This document shows positions 1 to 8,243 of a stretch of 34,274 nucleotides of DNA, in pieces (the stretch's first letter is position 1; each line of letters opens with the position of its first letter). Location of the stretch: positions 1 to 34,274 of the forward strand of contig JAFRJZ010000016.1 of the NCBI GenBank assembly GCA_017431945.1, in the 5' to 3' direction. This DNA is from Candidatus Saccharimonadota bacterium. Lineage in GTDB: Bacteria > Patescibacteriota > Saccharimonadia > Saccharimonadales > Saccharimonadaceae. The notes beneath the pieces are model-generated. The model searched no databases. It saw only the letters and a list, made by a program, of their open reading frames with translations, and was not told the origin of the DNA. Position numbers and translations under genes: made by a program.

Positions 1-276
1 AGCGGTTGGCGCCTCCCGACCCAAGCCGAATTCAACACTCTTAAAGGTACCTATACCACCGGAGCTACTTTAACTGCTAGCCCTTGGCTAGGCGTCTACT
101 CTGGCGACTACAACTCTAGTCAGTTCTACCTTGGCGGGTCGTACGGCTATTACTGGTCGTCTACCGCCTACGATAGTAACTACGCGTACTACCTGTACTT
201 CGTTAGTAGCAGTGCCTATGTCAATAACTACAATAAGTACCGCGGGCTCGCCGTGCGCTGCATCTTTAAGTCTTAG
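1..276 (+). CDS. Secreted FISUMP-domain surface protein, C-terminal part (cut by window start)
   Basis: The frame is open from the first base and ends at TAG 274-276, giving the last 91 residues. They show the pattern of the Fibrobacter succinogenes major paralogous domain (FISUMP): a GWRLPTQAEFNTL block at the start, an aromatic YYWSST block in the middle and an RGLAVRCIF end. It is very rich in Tyr, Ser and Gly. Proteins of this kind in Saccharibacteria have an N-terminal signal segment and are thought to sit on the cell surface; the binding partner is unknown. The N-terminal protein fragment at the other end of the window (33816 on) looks like the start of a similar secreted protein. The gene converges on the minus-strand gene at 587-1054, with a 163-nt hairpin between them. 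The domain call is from motif recognition; function is inferred. Confidence 0.75.
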   Translation, partial: SGWRLPTQAEFNTLKGTYTTGATLTASPWLGVYSGDYNSSQFYLGGSYGYYWSSTAYDSNYAYYLYFVSSSAYVNNYNKYRGLAVRCIFKS

Positions 277-365
277 CAACCCCAAGCTCTCCAGAAAAAA
301 CAACTCCCACTTTTTCATAGCATCGTTATTCAAAGCCACCTGGCCGTCGCTAATTTTGTTAGGTT

Positions 366-580
366 TAAGAAGGCGAGATAATGGGGTTTTGTGAGTATTT
401 GTTAAGCCAGACTCGAATTAGAAAAGTAAATTTTATAACATTTTTGCGAACCCTGCGTTAAAAATATCAACACTTACGAAACGAGTGCGCGCTCGCGTTA
501 GCGCACGAGTTTCGCCTAAGTGTTGTATTTTTAACCAAGGCGTGAGCAAACCGTTATAAAATTTACTTTTCTAATTCAAG
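366..580. repeat. Long palindromic element, copy 1 (right end missing)
   Basis: The left 60 bp (368-427) are nearly identical to 16221-16279. From 415 to 577 the DNA is one long hairpin: 415-439 pairs perfectly with 553-577 (25 bp), 457-466 with 526-535, 469-476 with 517-524, 477-482 with 509-514 and 485-490 with 501-506, with a 10-nt loop. The second copy has an outer inverted repeat; here the left outer arm (AAGGCG-AATAATGGGG type, 370-390) has no partner, because sequence after 580 runs directly into the end of the gene at 587. No ORF is credible inside. The stretch 277-365 shows nothing recognisable. It may also terminate the two convergent genes, but it lacks a clear T-run. Confidence 0.8.
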
Positions 581-586
581 GCTATT

Positions 587-1054
587 TTATTTTTCCATAT
601 GCGAACAATCATAACTATACTTCACAGTATAATCCTTCACCCCATACGGCTCCACCGGATAATATTTGACCGCGGTATTAGATAGATTACAAGTGTAGCG
701 ATCATTAACAAAATACCCCTCATAATCAGCGTATTGATGATTATTAAACGCGAGTAGCTGCGTAAGATTAACATACGGCAAGCCAGACTCACTGTACTCA
801 GTCAGCACCCCAGTATCGCCGTTAGCAGTGAGATTATTATAATAATAGGTTTCATAATAAGCCTGTGCAAGCGCTTGCAAGCGATTTTCAACAATTTTGC
901 TAGAACTAAAAAAGGCGTTAATGAACACAGCAAACAGCACCATCACCGCAGTGACGATAATAAGGTATAAGCCGATTTTTTGCTCCATGGTCATCTCGCG
1001 CGCCACTTTGTGGTGGGTGCGCCGGTATGATTTGCGTGTTTTGGACTTAGCCAT
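587..1054 (-). CDS. Small single-pass membrane protein, function unknown
   Basis: 155 residues. A basic cytoplasmic N-terminus (KSKTRKSYRRTHHK) is followed by one hydrophobic segment at about residues 26-48 and an extracytoplasmic tail with two Cys (in CNL and DCSH) that could form a disulfide. I do not recognise the family. The start ATG at 1054 lies exactly 6 nt after a TAAAAT box (complement of 1061-1066), so the mRNA is probably leaderless. It is divergent from pyk with only 39 bp between the start codons, so the two promoters overlap face to face and may be co-regulated or compete. The 3' end abuts the palindromic element ending at 580, which may have replaced part of the original 3' flank. 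Confidence 0.7.
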   Translation of the reverse strand: MAKSKTRKSYRRTHHKVAREMTMEQKIGLYLIIVTAVMVLFAVFINAFFSSSKIVENRLQALAQAYYETYYYNNLTANGDTGVLTEYSESGLPYVNLTQLLAFNNHQYADYEGYFVNDRYTCNLSNTAVKYYPVEPYGVKDYTVKYSYDCSHMEK

Positions 1055-1093
1055 AACTATATTTTATCATAATTTTTATGGTAAAATAAGTAT
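1055..1093. promoter_or_regulatory. Divergent leaderless promoters for the 155-aa gene and pyk
   Basis: The 39-bp gap carries a plus-strand TAAAAT at 1082-1087 with 6 nt to the pyk ATG, and a minus-strand TAAAAT (complement of 1061-1066) with 6 nt to ATG 1054. With the usual 7-nt distance from -10 box to start site, both transcripts would begin at or next to the A of ATG. Each -35 region would fall in or near the other gene's initial transcribed region. Confidence 0.6.
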
Positions 1094-2527
1094 ATGAGCA
1101 AACTTTTTAAGCGTACCAAGATTCTCGCTACCGTCGGTCCCGCGGTGGACAGCCAGGATAAGATTACCGAGATGATTATGGCGGGGGTTAATGGTTGTCG
1201 GTTTAATTGTTCACATGGTGATGATGCCGAGCGTTCGCGCCAGCTCAGGTGGGTGCGTGAGGCCGCCAAGCTTAAAGGCCGCTCAGTTGCTACGGTGTTA
1301 GATTTACCAGGCCCCAAGATTCGCCTCGGTGCGCTAAAAGATAATCACTTAGCGGTCAAGGCTGGCGACCAATTGACTCTTGACTACGCCTTGAAAGAGC
1401 ATAGCGGCGGTAAGATTTTACCAGTAAAATACAATTTAGCCAAAAAGGTACAGATATCCGAACCAGTGTATCTGGCCGACGGCACCATCCAAGCCAAAAT
1501 CACCGAAATCACCTCCGACACCGCAATCAAAATTGAAATTATCAACGACGGCACGCTGATGAGCCACAAAGGCATCAATCTCCCCGACACCGACTTTGGT
1601 GGCGACATTTTAACCGAGCAAGATTTAGCTGAAATTGATTATGGGACCCAGGAAGATTTTGACTACATTGCCATGTCATTTGTCCAGAGTGCCGATGATA
1701 TTAAAAACTTACGCAAAATCTTAAAAACCAAAGATTCCGACATCAAGATTATCGCCAAGATTGAAACCAAACAGGCGATTAGTTCGGACGCAACTCTACG
1801 GGCTATCGTCAAGGCCACCGACGGCATCATGGTGGCGCGTGGTGACATGGCGGTTGAGGCGGGCGCCGAGGTGGTACCAATTGTCCAACGCAAACTAGTG
1901 GCGCTGTGTCGCGAATATTCTAAGCTCTGCATTGTCGCCACCCAGATGATGAACTCCATGGTAGAAAATCCCGCTCCCACTAGGGCCGAGGTTAGTGATG
2001 TCGCCAGCGCCGTCATTCAAGGCGCCGACGCCGTCATGCTATCAGACGAAACCGCCAACGGCGAGTATCCTGTTGAAACCGTCAAAGCCATGAAGCGCGT
2101 AATTTTGTTCACCCAAAATCATTCCCATGTCAGCCTCATCGCTCACGAACCAGTAGGGAAATACCACAATTACGACGCCATCGCTTCCTCAGCCGTAGGG
2201 CTCGCCGAGCAAATCAACGCCGATATATTAATCTGCCAGACCGCCACCGGCGAAACTGCTCGCGCGGTAGCAGCCAGCCGGCCCAACTTGCCAATTCTCA
2301 CCGTTACCAGCAATCCACGCATCGCCAACCAAATGGCGCTCTACTACGCCAATTCAGCCTTTATCCGCCACTTTACCGAAGATTATGGCGTCAAATTAGC
2401 CGAAGAACTCAAACATTCAGGTTATTTACAATTACAACCAGACCGCGAGGAAATCGTGGCTGTGATTATTTCGGGTGGTAAAAATCGCAAGGGTGGCACT
2501 GATACAATACAAATTCGTTATATTTAA
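1094..2527 (+). CDS. pyk: Pyruvate kinase
   Basis: 477 residues, normal length for the family. It converts phosphoenolpyruvate and ADP to pyruvate and ATP, the last step of glycolysis, in the cytoplasm. Visible family blocks: KILATVGPA near the N-terminus, RFNCSHG (about 36-42), DLPGPKIR (about 70), the active-site strand IIAKIETK (about 219-226), MVARGDMAVE (about 245-255, metal/substrate site), ATQMMNSM (about 281-288) and PTRAEVSDVA. The C-terminal allosteric-type domain is present. The ATG sits 6 nt after a TAAAAT box, so translation is probably leaderless. pgk follows after 9 bp and is read from its own Shine-Dalgarno site, so the two form a lower-glycolysis operon. Confidence 0.95.
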   Translation: MSKLFKRTKILATVGPAVDSQDKITEMIMAGVNGCRFNCSHGDDAERSRQLRWVREAAKLKGRSVATVLDLPGPKIRLGALKDNHLAVKAGDQLTLDYALKEHSGGKILPVKYNLAKKVQISEPVYLADGTIQAKITEITSDTAIKIEIINDGTLMSHKGINLPDTDFGGDILTEQDLAEIDYGTQEDFDYIAMSFVQSADDIKNLRKILKTKDSDIKIIAKIETKQAISSDATLRAIVKATDGIMVARGDMAVEAGAEVVPIVQRKLVALCREYSKLCIVATQMMNSMVENPAPTRAEVSDVASAVIQGADAVMLSDETANGEYPVETVKAMKRVILFTQNHSHVSLIAHEPVGKYHNYDAIASSAVGLAEQINADILICQTATGETARAVAASRPNLPILTVTSNPRIANQMALYYANSAFIRHFTEDYGVKLAEELKHSGYLQLQPDREEIVAVIISGGKNRKGGTDTIQIRYI

Positions 2528-2536
2528 AGGAGGCCC

Positions 2537-3607
2537 ATGTTCCACAAAAAAACCATTCGCGACATCAATATCAAAGATCAAACTATACTAGTCAGGACTG
2601 ATTACAATGTACCGGTAGTAGATGGCGAAATTACCGACACCAACCGCATCACCGAAAGTTTCCCTACTCTCAAATACCTACTTGACCAAGGCGCCAAGAA
2701 GATTATCATCATCTCGCACATGGGGCGACCAAAAGGCCAAAAAGTTCCCGAACTATCTCTAAAACCAGTCGCCAATGTGCTCGCCGAAGGCTTGGGAATA
2801 AAGGTAGATTTTGTTGACGATGTCAGTGGTCCCGAAGTTAAGATGGCGGTAGAAGATTTGAAAAAAGGCGAGATTCTATTACTCGAAAACCTACGCTTTT
2901 GGTCAGGCGAAGAAGCCAATTCCGAAGATTTTGCCCACGAAATTGTTGACTCCACTCACGCCGATTTGATAGTAGAGGACGGCTTTGCGGTAGTTCACCG
3001 CGCACACGCCTCCACCGACGCTATTGCCCATTTAATCCCAGCGGTGGCAGGACTTCTAGTAGAAAAAGAAGCCACCGCTCTTAGTAAAGTCATGACAAAC
3101 TCCGAGCATCCAATGCTGGTAATTATCGGTGGTGCCAAAGTTGAAGACAAACAACCCCTCATTGAAGCCTTTCTCCCCCTTGCCGACAAAATCGCTGTCG
3201 GTGGCAAAATCTCTGCCGATGGCTACACAGCCAGCGACGCCAAGATTTATGTTGCCGAAGATTTTGATACTGACGGTGCTGGTGCCAAACTCGATATTGG
3301 CCCCGTCGCCACCGCCGAAATCGCCAAGTTAATTAGCGAAGCTCAGACGGTGATTTGGAACGGTGTCCTCGGCAAAGTTGAAGACCCCGCTTTTGATACT
3401 TCATCAACCATAGTAGCCAAGCTACTTGGCGAGAATTCCAAGATTTTCTCGGTTATCCTCGGTGGTGACACCACCAGCTTTGTCAGGCACCTCCAAAAAG
3501 AGTCGCCCGACCTCAAATATTCCTTAGTATCTACTGGCGGTGGCGCCGCCCTAGAATTCCTCCTCGGTCAGCAACTCCCCGGTATTGAAAACTTAGAAGA
3601 CAAATAA
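2537..3607 (+). CDS. pgk: Phosphoglycerate kinase (short, divergent)
   Basis: 356 residues, about 35-50 shorter than typical bacterial enzymes. It transfers a phosphate from 1,3-bisphosphoglycerate to ADP. Recognisable blocks: RTDYNVP (20-26), SHMGRPKG (about 60), LLENLRF (about 115), GGAKVEDK (about 198-205) and STGGGAALE near the C-terminus. The start ATG follows a strong AAAGGAGG site at 2527-2534 that overlaps the end of pyk. Oddities: the segment after GGAKVEDK that normally reads IGGxMAYTFL is shortened and changed, the usual GPxGxFE loop reads WNGVLGKVED (about 273-282), and the GGGDTxAA nucleotide loop reads LGGDTTSF. It is still very likely the cell's PGK, since it is paired with pyk and the substrate-binding N-domain is intact. 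Confidence 0.9.
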   Translation: MFHKKTIRDINIKDQTILVRTDYNVPVVDGEITDTNRITESFPTLKYLLDQGAKKIIIISHMGRPKGQKVPELSLKPVANVLAEGLGIKVDFVDDVSGPEVKMAVEDLKKGEILLLENLRFWSGEEANSEDFAHEIVDSTHADLIVEDGFAVVHRAHASTDAIAHLIPAVAGLLVEKEATALSKVMTNSEHPMLVIIGGAKVEDKQPLIEAFLPLADKIAVGGKISADGYTASDAKIYVAEDFDTDGAGAKLDIGPVATAEIAKLISEAQTVIWNGVLGKVEDPAFDTSSTIVAKLLGENSKIFSVILGGDTTSFVRHLQKESPDLKYSLVSTGGGAALEFLLGQQLPGIENLEDK

Positions 3608-3611
3608 AAAA

Positions 3612-3688
3612 TGGTACCCGCAGAGGGATTCGAACCCCCGACACCTTGTTCCGAAGACAAGTGCTCTAATCCGCTGAGCTATGCGGGC
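3612..3688 (-). tRNA. tRNA-Arg(TCG)
   Basis: The complement folds as a 77-nt cloverleaf with encoded CCA. The acceptor stem GCCCGCA pairs with TGCGGGT (G1-U72 wobble), the anticodon stem is CTTGT/ACAAG with loop CTTCGGA, giving anticodon UCG (reads CGA), and the T loop is TTCGAAT. It starts 4 bp after the pgk stop and faces the operon. Confidence 0.9.
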
Positions 3689-3747
3689 ACGCCCTAATTA
3701 TATCATAAACCCTACCCAAACTCCACCGTGTGTTGTATAATATAGTT

Positions 3748-4125
3748 ATGCTTACTACCGCAATGTTTAAATGGTGGTATACTGATGGTTGGAAAACTTT
3801 TTTCAACGGTTTTTTGGAGCGCTTGAGTGCCGTTGCCGACCAATTTTCTATCGGTACGCTATTTAAAACGCTGTTTTATCCTTTTCGCCAAATTGATTCC
3901 GGCCAGCTAGTCAACGCTTCCATTAGTGAACGCTTCCAGGCCTTTATCGCGCGCACGATTTCGCGGCTTATTGGTGCCTGTATTCGCTTGGTAGTCGCTG
4001 GTACCGGCATTATGGTGCTGGCCCTGACTGTGATTATTGGTTTTATTGCTAATATTATCTGGCCACTAATACCAATTGCACCAGTTGTTTGTATCGTTCT
4101 AACTATCATGCAGGTGGTATTTTAA
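3748..4125 (+). CDS. Small membrane protein preceding the AAA+ gene
   Basis: The ATG at 3748 is chosen because TATAAT (3736-3741) ends 6 nt before it; upstream codons would lie in the promoter. 125 residues. An amphipathic N-terminus (MFKWWYTDGWKTFFNGF) and a middle region with LFYPFRQID are followed by a long C-terminal hydrophobic stretch of about two membrane segments (about residues 75-125). It stops 1 bp before the AAA+ gene at 4127, so the two are translationally linked and probably work together at the membrane. I do not know a named family; the gene pair looks like a CPR-specific unit. Confidence 0.75.
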   Translation: MLTTAMFKWWYTDGWKTFFNGFLERLSAVADQFSIGTLFKTLFYPFRQIDSGQLVNASISERFQAFIARTISRLIGACIRLVVAGTGIMVLALTVIIGFIANIIWPLIPIAPVVCIVLTIMQVVF

Positions 4126-4126
4126 A

Positions 4127-6532
4127 ATGGATGCGCAGATTGATCCAAACAGCATTCGCATCAAATCCGCCAAACTTGGCAAGACTTTTGAAAGTCCCGC
4201 TCTGCGTGTGTTGTTAGTATTTTTGGCAATTATCCTTATCTTCGGTGGATTAGCACTTATAATACTCGTTAAAATTTCGCTGGGCTGGCTGATGGTCGCG
4301 GTCGCGATGCCGATTATCATGCTACTTTACTGGTCTAAACACGCGCTAATTAATCCACCCTTGCAGAAAAACCAGGGAATTACTGGCCTGCTTGATGCCG
4401 AGTGTCTGACGCTAATCAAGGATACACCGACCACCGCGTCGCTGGCCGAGATGATTCCTACGACCAAAAGTGGCAATTTCTTCCTATCGCGGATGGAGCT
4501 TCACCCTGAGCTGTTTAAGCAACTGGCCGAGGCTTTGGGACCAGACTCAGCCCCGATTCTAACAAAAGCCTTGGAGATTCGCACCACTACTGATTCCTCC
4601 TCGGTTACGGGAGCAATATTAGCGGTAGCAATGATTGAAGTTTATCCCGACCACGATAATTTTCTGCACCGGATTCAGCTTGAATTAACCGACCTATACC
4701 AAGGCATTGGCTGGTACAATCATATCGCCGAAGCTATCAAAGCTCACAATCGCAAGGTGCGTACTGGCGGTATTGGGCGCGATTTTGCTTTTGGCTTTAC
4801 ACCACTGTTGCAACGCTTCGCTACTAATATCTCTACCGCTACTAATGTCTACACTTACCTACCCCGCGGTAGCCGAAGTGAGGTTATTGACAAAATGATT
4901 CAAATATTTTCAAGCGATGGCCGGCAAAATATCGCGCTGGTAGGACCACTAGGTAGTGGTCGCACGACGCTGATTTATGCTTTTGCCGAGCGTTTACTAG
5001 ATGCCGAGAGCAAGGTGCCAGCAAGCCTCAAATTCCGCCAAGTGTTTTTCCTGGATGCGATTTCGCTAATTAGTGCAGTGGGTGAGCGGGGCGAACTTGA
5101 GACTCTAGTTACTCAGCTAATCAACGAAGCTTATAACGCCAAAAATGTGATTATCTGCCTTGATAATGCTCACTTATTCTTTGAAGAGGGTACTGGCTCG
5201 GTGGATATTTCAAATATTTTATTACCCTATCTTGAAGCGGGTAGGCAACGCATCATTCTGTCAATGGACGAGCAACGCTTTCTTGAAATTTCCAGCAAAA
5301 ATGTCGCATTGTCTAGTTCGCTAAATAAAGTTTTGGTCAAGCCTACCGACGAGCAGGACACTCTGCTAGTACTCCAAGACCAAGTGCCGATGATTGAATA
5401 TAAAAACCATGTTTTTTACACTTATCGCGCACTCAAAGAGGCCTACCGCTTGAGCCTGCGCTACATGTATGACATTGAGATGCCAGGGCGGGCGATTAAG
5501 TTACTAGAAGCCGCCGCCAATTATGCCGATAATAGTATCGTTAGTGCACACACTTTGCAGACCACGATTCAAGAGACTCAAGGGATTAAAGTCGGTGGAA
5601 GCGCCGATAATACTAGTACCGAGGAACGCGACAAATTATTAAACCTTGAAACTCTCATTCACGAACGGATGGTAGACCAAGCCGAAGCAGTGTCGGCGGT
5701 GAGTAATGCTTTAAGGCGAGCGGTGGCAGGGGTGCGTAGTGAAGGTCGGCCGATTGGCACTTTTCTATTCCTGGGCCCGACAGGTGTTGGTAAGACCGAG
5801 TTAGCCAAAGCTATCAGCGAAACTTATTTTGACGGCGAGAAAAACATCATCCGCTTGGATCTAAATGAGTTTGTAATGGCAAGCGATGTGGCAAAATTGA
5901 TTGCCGATGGGGCCGAGAACGAACTCAGTCTGACCGCACAGGCGATGAAACATCCGTTTTCGGTAATTTTACTAGACGAGATTGAAAAGGCTCACCCCCA
6001 AGTATTAACAACGTTATTACAACTGCTAGACGAGGGAGTATTAAGAGATGAAAAAGGTCACGAAGTGAGCTTTCGCGATACAATTGTCATTGCTACCAGC
6101 AACGCAGGAGCAAACGAGATTCGTGAGCGGGTGAGTAGCGGTCAAAACCTCGCTGATTTTAAGGATCAGCTAATTGACGAGTTGATAAATAGCAACCAAT
6201 TTCGCCCTGAATTTCTGAACCGGTTTGATGAAATCTGTCTGTTTAAGCCTCTAGGTAAGCCAGAGCTCAAACAAATCCTCGCACTGATTATTAAGTCGGT
6301 AAACCAAACTTTGGCACCACAAAAAATCACCGTCACGCTAGACGAGGCCGCTACCGAAATCTTAGTAGAACATGGTTATGACCCGCGAATGGGGGCGCGC
6401 CCGATGCGTCGAATCGTCCAAAAAACCGTTGAAAATATCGTGGCCAAGCGTGTACTGACTGGCGATATCGCTAGTGGGGCCACGCTCAATATTACTGGCG
6501 CCGAGGTGGCAGGCGAGTTAGAAAATCAATAA
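4127..6532 (+). CDS. Membrane-anchored ClpB/ClpC-type AAA+ ATPase with degenerate first ATPase domain
   Basis: 801 residues. Two membrane segments near the N-terminus (about 24-46 and 50-68) replace the usual Clp N-domain. A middle helical region is followed by D1 and D2. D1 has a P-loop GPLGSGRT (273-280) in which the essential Lys is Arg, and a Walker B ending DN (346-347) instead of DE, so D1 is probably not a normal ATPase. D2 is intact: GPTGVGKT (550-557), LLDEIEKAHP (DE at 617-618), sensor-1 ATSNAGAN and arginine finger RPEFLNRFDEI. The GAPPGYVG pore loop that normally follows the D2 DLNEF-type strand is absent, as is an LGF/VGF ClpP-docking loop. It therefore probably does not feed ClpP. 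A membrane-bound chaperone or remodelling role with the 125-aa neighbour is inferred. Confidence 0.85.
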   Translation: MDAQIDPNSIRIKSAKLGKTFESPALRVLLVFLAIILIFGGLALIILVKISLGWLMVAVAMPIIMLLYWSKHALINPPLQKNQGITGLLDAECLTLIKDTPTTASLAEMIPTTKSGNFFLSRMELHPELFKQLAEALGPDSAPILTKALEIRTTTDSSSVTGAILAVAMIEVYPDHDNFLHRIQLELTDLYQGIGWYNHIAEAIKAHNRKVRTGGIGRDFAFGFTPLLQRFATNISTATNVYTYLPRGSRSEVIDKMIQIFSSDGRQNIALVGPLGSGRTTLIYAFAERLLDAESKVPASLKFRQVFFLDAISLISAVGERGELETLVTQLINEAYNAKNVIICLDNAHLFFEEGTGSVDISNILLPYLEAGRQRIILSMDEQRFLEISSKNVALSSSLNKVLVKPTDEQDTLLVLQDQVPMIEYKNHVFYTYRALKEAYRLSLRYMYDIEMPGRAIKLLEAAANYADNSIVSAHTLQTTIQETQGIKVGGSADNTSTEERDKLLNLETLIHERMVDQAEAVSAVSNALRRAVAGVRSEGRPIGTFLFLGPTGVGKTELAKAISETYFDGEKNIIRLDLNEFVMASDVAKLIADGAENELSLTAQAMKHPFSVILLDEIEKAHPQVLTTLLQLLDEGVLRDEKGHEVSFRDTIVIATSNAGANEIRERVSSGQNLADFKDQLIDELINSNQFRPEFLNRFDEICLFKPLGKPELKQILALIIKSVNQTLAPQKITVTLDEAATEILVEHGYDPRMGARPMRRIVQKTVENIVAKRVLTGDIASGATLNITGAEVAGELENQ

Positions 6533-6541
6533 TTTACTAAA

Positions 6542-8173
6542 CTAAATTACCCGGCTAATTTCATCTAGTGTCGTATCGCCCCTCAGCACTGCCAACATGC
6601 CCTTTTGTTCTAGTGTCAACATCCCATGGCTACGCGCCGTTTCTTCTATTGCATTGGTATTGATATCGCGCACATCACCGCGAATAAACGCTTGAATATC
6701 TTCCGATACCACTAGTTGCTCCATAATCACCGTCCTACCCGAATAACCAAATGGCGCATCGTCGCTAGCGATTGGTTTATAAAGTTTTAAATTATCTAGA
6801 TTCACACCATTCGTTCGCTCTGCTATATCTGGTACGCCATCTAGTACTTTACGCACATAATCTCGCGTCGCTTCATCGGGTTCGTACTCTTCTTTATTAT
6901 CAGCCAACTTACGCACCAAGCGCTGCGCCACTACCAACCTAATTGAGCTTGAGAAAATCGGATTTGTGCCAATCATATCAATCATCCTTGAAAACGCCGC
7001 TGAAGTAGAATTTGCGTGGAATGATGACAGTACTAAGTGCCCCGTAATCGAAGCCTGAATCGCCGTCCTAGCGGTGTCTGGGTCGCGCACCTCGCCCACC
7101 ATTACTACATCTGGGTCCAAACGCAACACCGAACGCAACCCCTCAGCAAACGAACCACCTCGCCCAGTGTTGATTGGAATCTGCGAAATACCAGTAATGC
7201 CGTATTCTATCGGGTCTTCCAAAGTGATAATCTTGCGGTCACTAGTATTTAAGGCGTTTAGCATTGAATATAGCGTGGTTGACTTACCAGAGCCCGTCGG
7301 GCCAACCATCAGTACTAGACCGCGGGGGTGTGAAATCACCTCATCTATCTCGGCTCGCTCTTCATCGGTCAGACCTAGCAAGTCCAAATTCAACAAAGTC
7401 TCATCAAAGTTGAACAACCTTAGTACTGCATCTTGTCCATACATAGTCGGTACCGTTTCTACGCGGATGTTCAGCAAATGCGACTTACCATCTGCTTCAT
7501 ACACATCTTTTTGCATATGCCCAGACTGTGGCGTTCTTGCAGCGCTTGATAAGTTTGTTCGTGACGACAACTCACCCATCAATATACGATAACGGTCGCG
7601 ATCTAAATTGGCCACTGGATGCAAAATCCCATCTACACGCATCCTTACCCGGATTTCATTACGCATATTTTCAATATGAATATCCGAAGCATTTAATTTG
7701 TCGGCTTGGTCGATTAAAAAGTCAAACACTCGGTCACTTGACACTGAATTTAGAGTTTTGCTTACCTCGTCAATCGTCTTGCTGTCGCCTTCTGACGCGA
7801 TTTTGATATCGTCGTATACAACTTCTTTTGGTGGATCGTAGCGGCGCATAAAAACCCGATAAGCCGAGTCAGATACTAGGAAAAACTCTACCTTTTCGCC
7901 TTCATCATTGTATTTTTTACGCAACTCCGTCACCGTACTCTTGGGCGTATGGCTAGTAATCAAAAACTGAAATGGTCTCTCACCCCCACCATCATCTAGT
8001 GGCACTATATAATCGCGGTGCATCCGTTCAACATCTAGCATGTCGGGTGCCAAATCAATATCATTCTCAAAACTACGCGTATCTAAGTAGGGAAGCCCTA
8101 GTATCGAAGCCCGCTTTTTGGCAGCTTGCTCCTCGTTCTCTCGCCGTTTTTGCTGTAATTTTTCTTCATCCAT
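6542..8173 (-). CDS. pilB: PilB/GspE-family type IV pilus or type II secretion assembly ATPase
   Basis: 543 residues from ATG 8173, chosen because it lies 7 nt after TATAAT (complement of 8181-8186, with TGC in front); the longer reading frame would start inside the promoter. Domains: a short divergent N-terminal region, an N2-type domain (DFLIDQADKLNASDIHIE, about 165-185), the P-loop GPTGSGKST (about 290), the Asp box ITLEDPIEY, Walker B DPDVVMVGEVRDPDTA and the His box GHLVLSSFHANS. ATP hydrolysis by the hexamer drives pilin assembly at the inner membrane. The tetracysteine zinc loop usual in the C-terminal part of PilB/GspE is missing: no Cys is present after the His box. It is divergent from the 8244 membrane-protein gene. 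pilB is used as a family label; PilB and GspE cannot be separated here. Confidence 0.88.
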   Translation of the reverse strand: MDEEKLQQKRRENEEQAAKKRASILGLPYLDTRSFENDIDLAPDMLDVERMHRDYIVPLDDGGGERPFQFLITSHTPKSTVTELRKKYNDEGEKVEFFLVSDSAYRVFMRRYDPPKEVVYDDIKIASEGDSKTIDEVSKTLNSVSSDRVFDFLIDQADKLNASDIHIENMRNEIRVRMRVDGILHPVANLDRDRYRILMGELSSRTNLSSAARTPQSGHMQKDVYEADGKSHLLNIRVETVPTMYGQDAVLRLFNFDETLLNLDLLGLTDEERAEIDEVISHPRGLVLMVGPTGSGKSTTLYSMLNALNTSDRKIITLEDPIEYGITGISQIPINTGRGGSFAEGLRSVLRLDPDVVMVGEVRDPDTARTAIQASITGHLVLSSFHANSTSAAFSRMIDMIGTNPIFSSSIRLVVAQRLVRKLADNKEEYEPDEATRDYVRKVLDGVPDIAERTNGVNLDNLKLYKPIASDDAPFGYSGRTVIMEQLVVSEDIQAFIRGDVRDINTNAIEETARSHGMLTLEQKGMLAVLRGDTTLDEISRVI

Positions 8174-8243
8174 TACTATTATTATAGCACAAGAATTTTG
8201 ATAAAACCTCACAATTTATAATTCTTATGCTATAATATAATAT
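8174..8243. promoter_or_regulatory. Divergent extended -10 promoters for pilB and the proline-rich membrane protein
   Basis: Minus strand: TGCTATAAT with TATAAT at 8181-8186, 7 nt from ATG 8173. Plus strand: TGCTATAAT with TATAAT at 8231-8236, 7 nt from ATG 8244. Both fit leaderless initiation, and neither has a convincing -35 box, as expected for extended -10 promoters. Confidence 0.6.
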
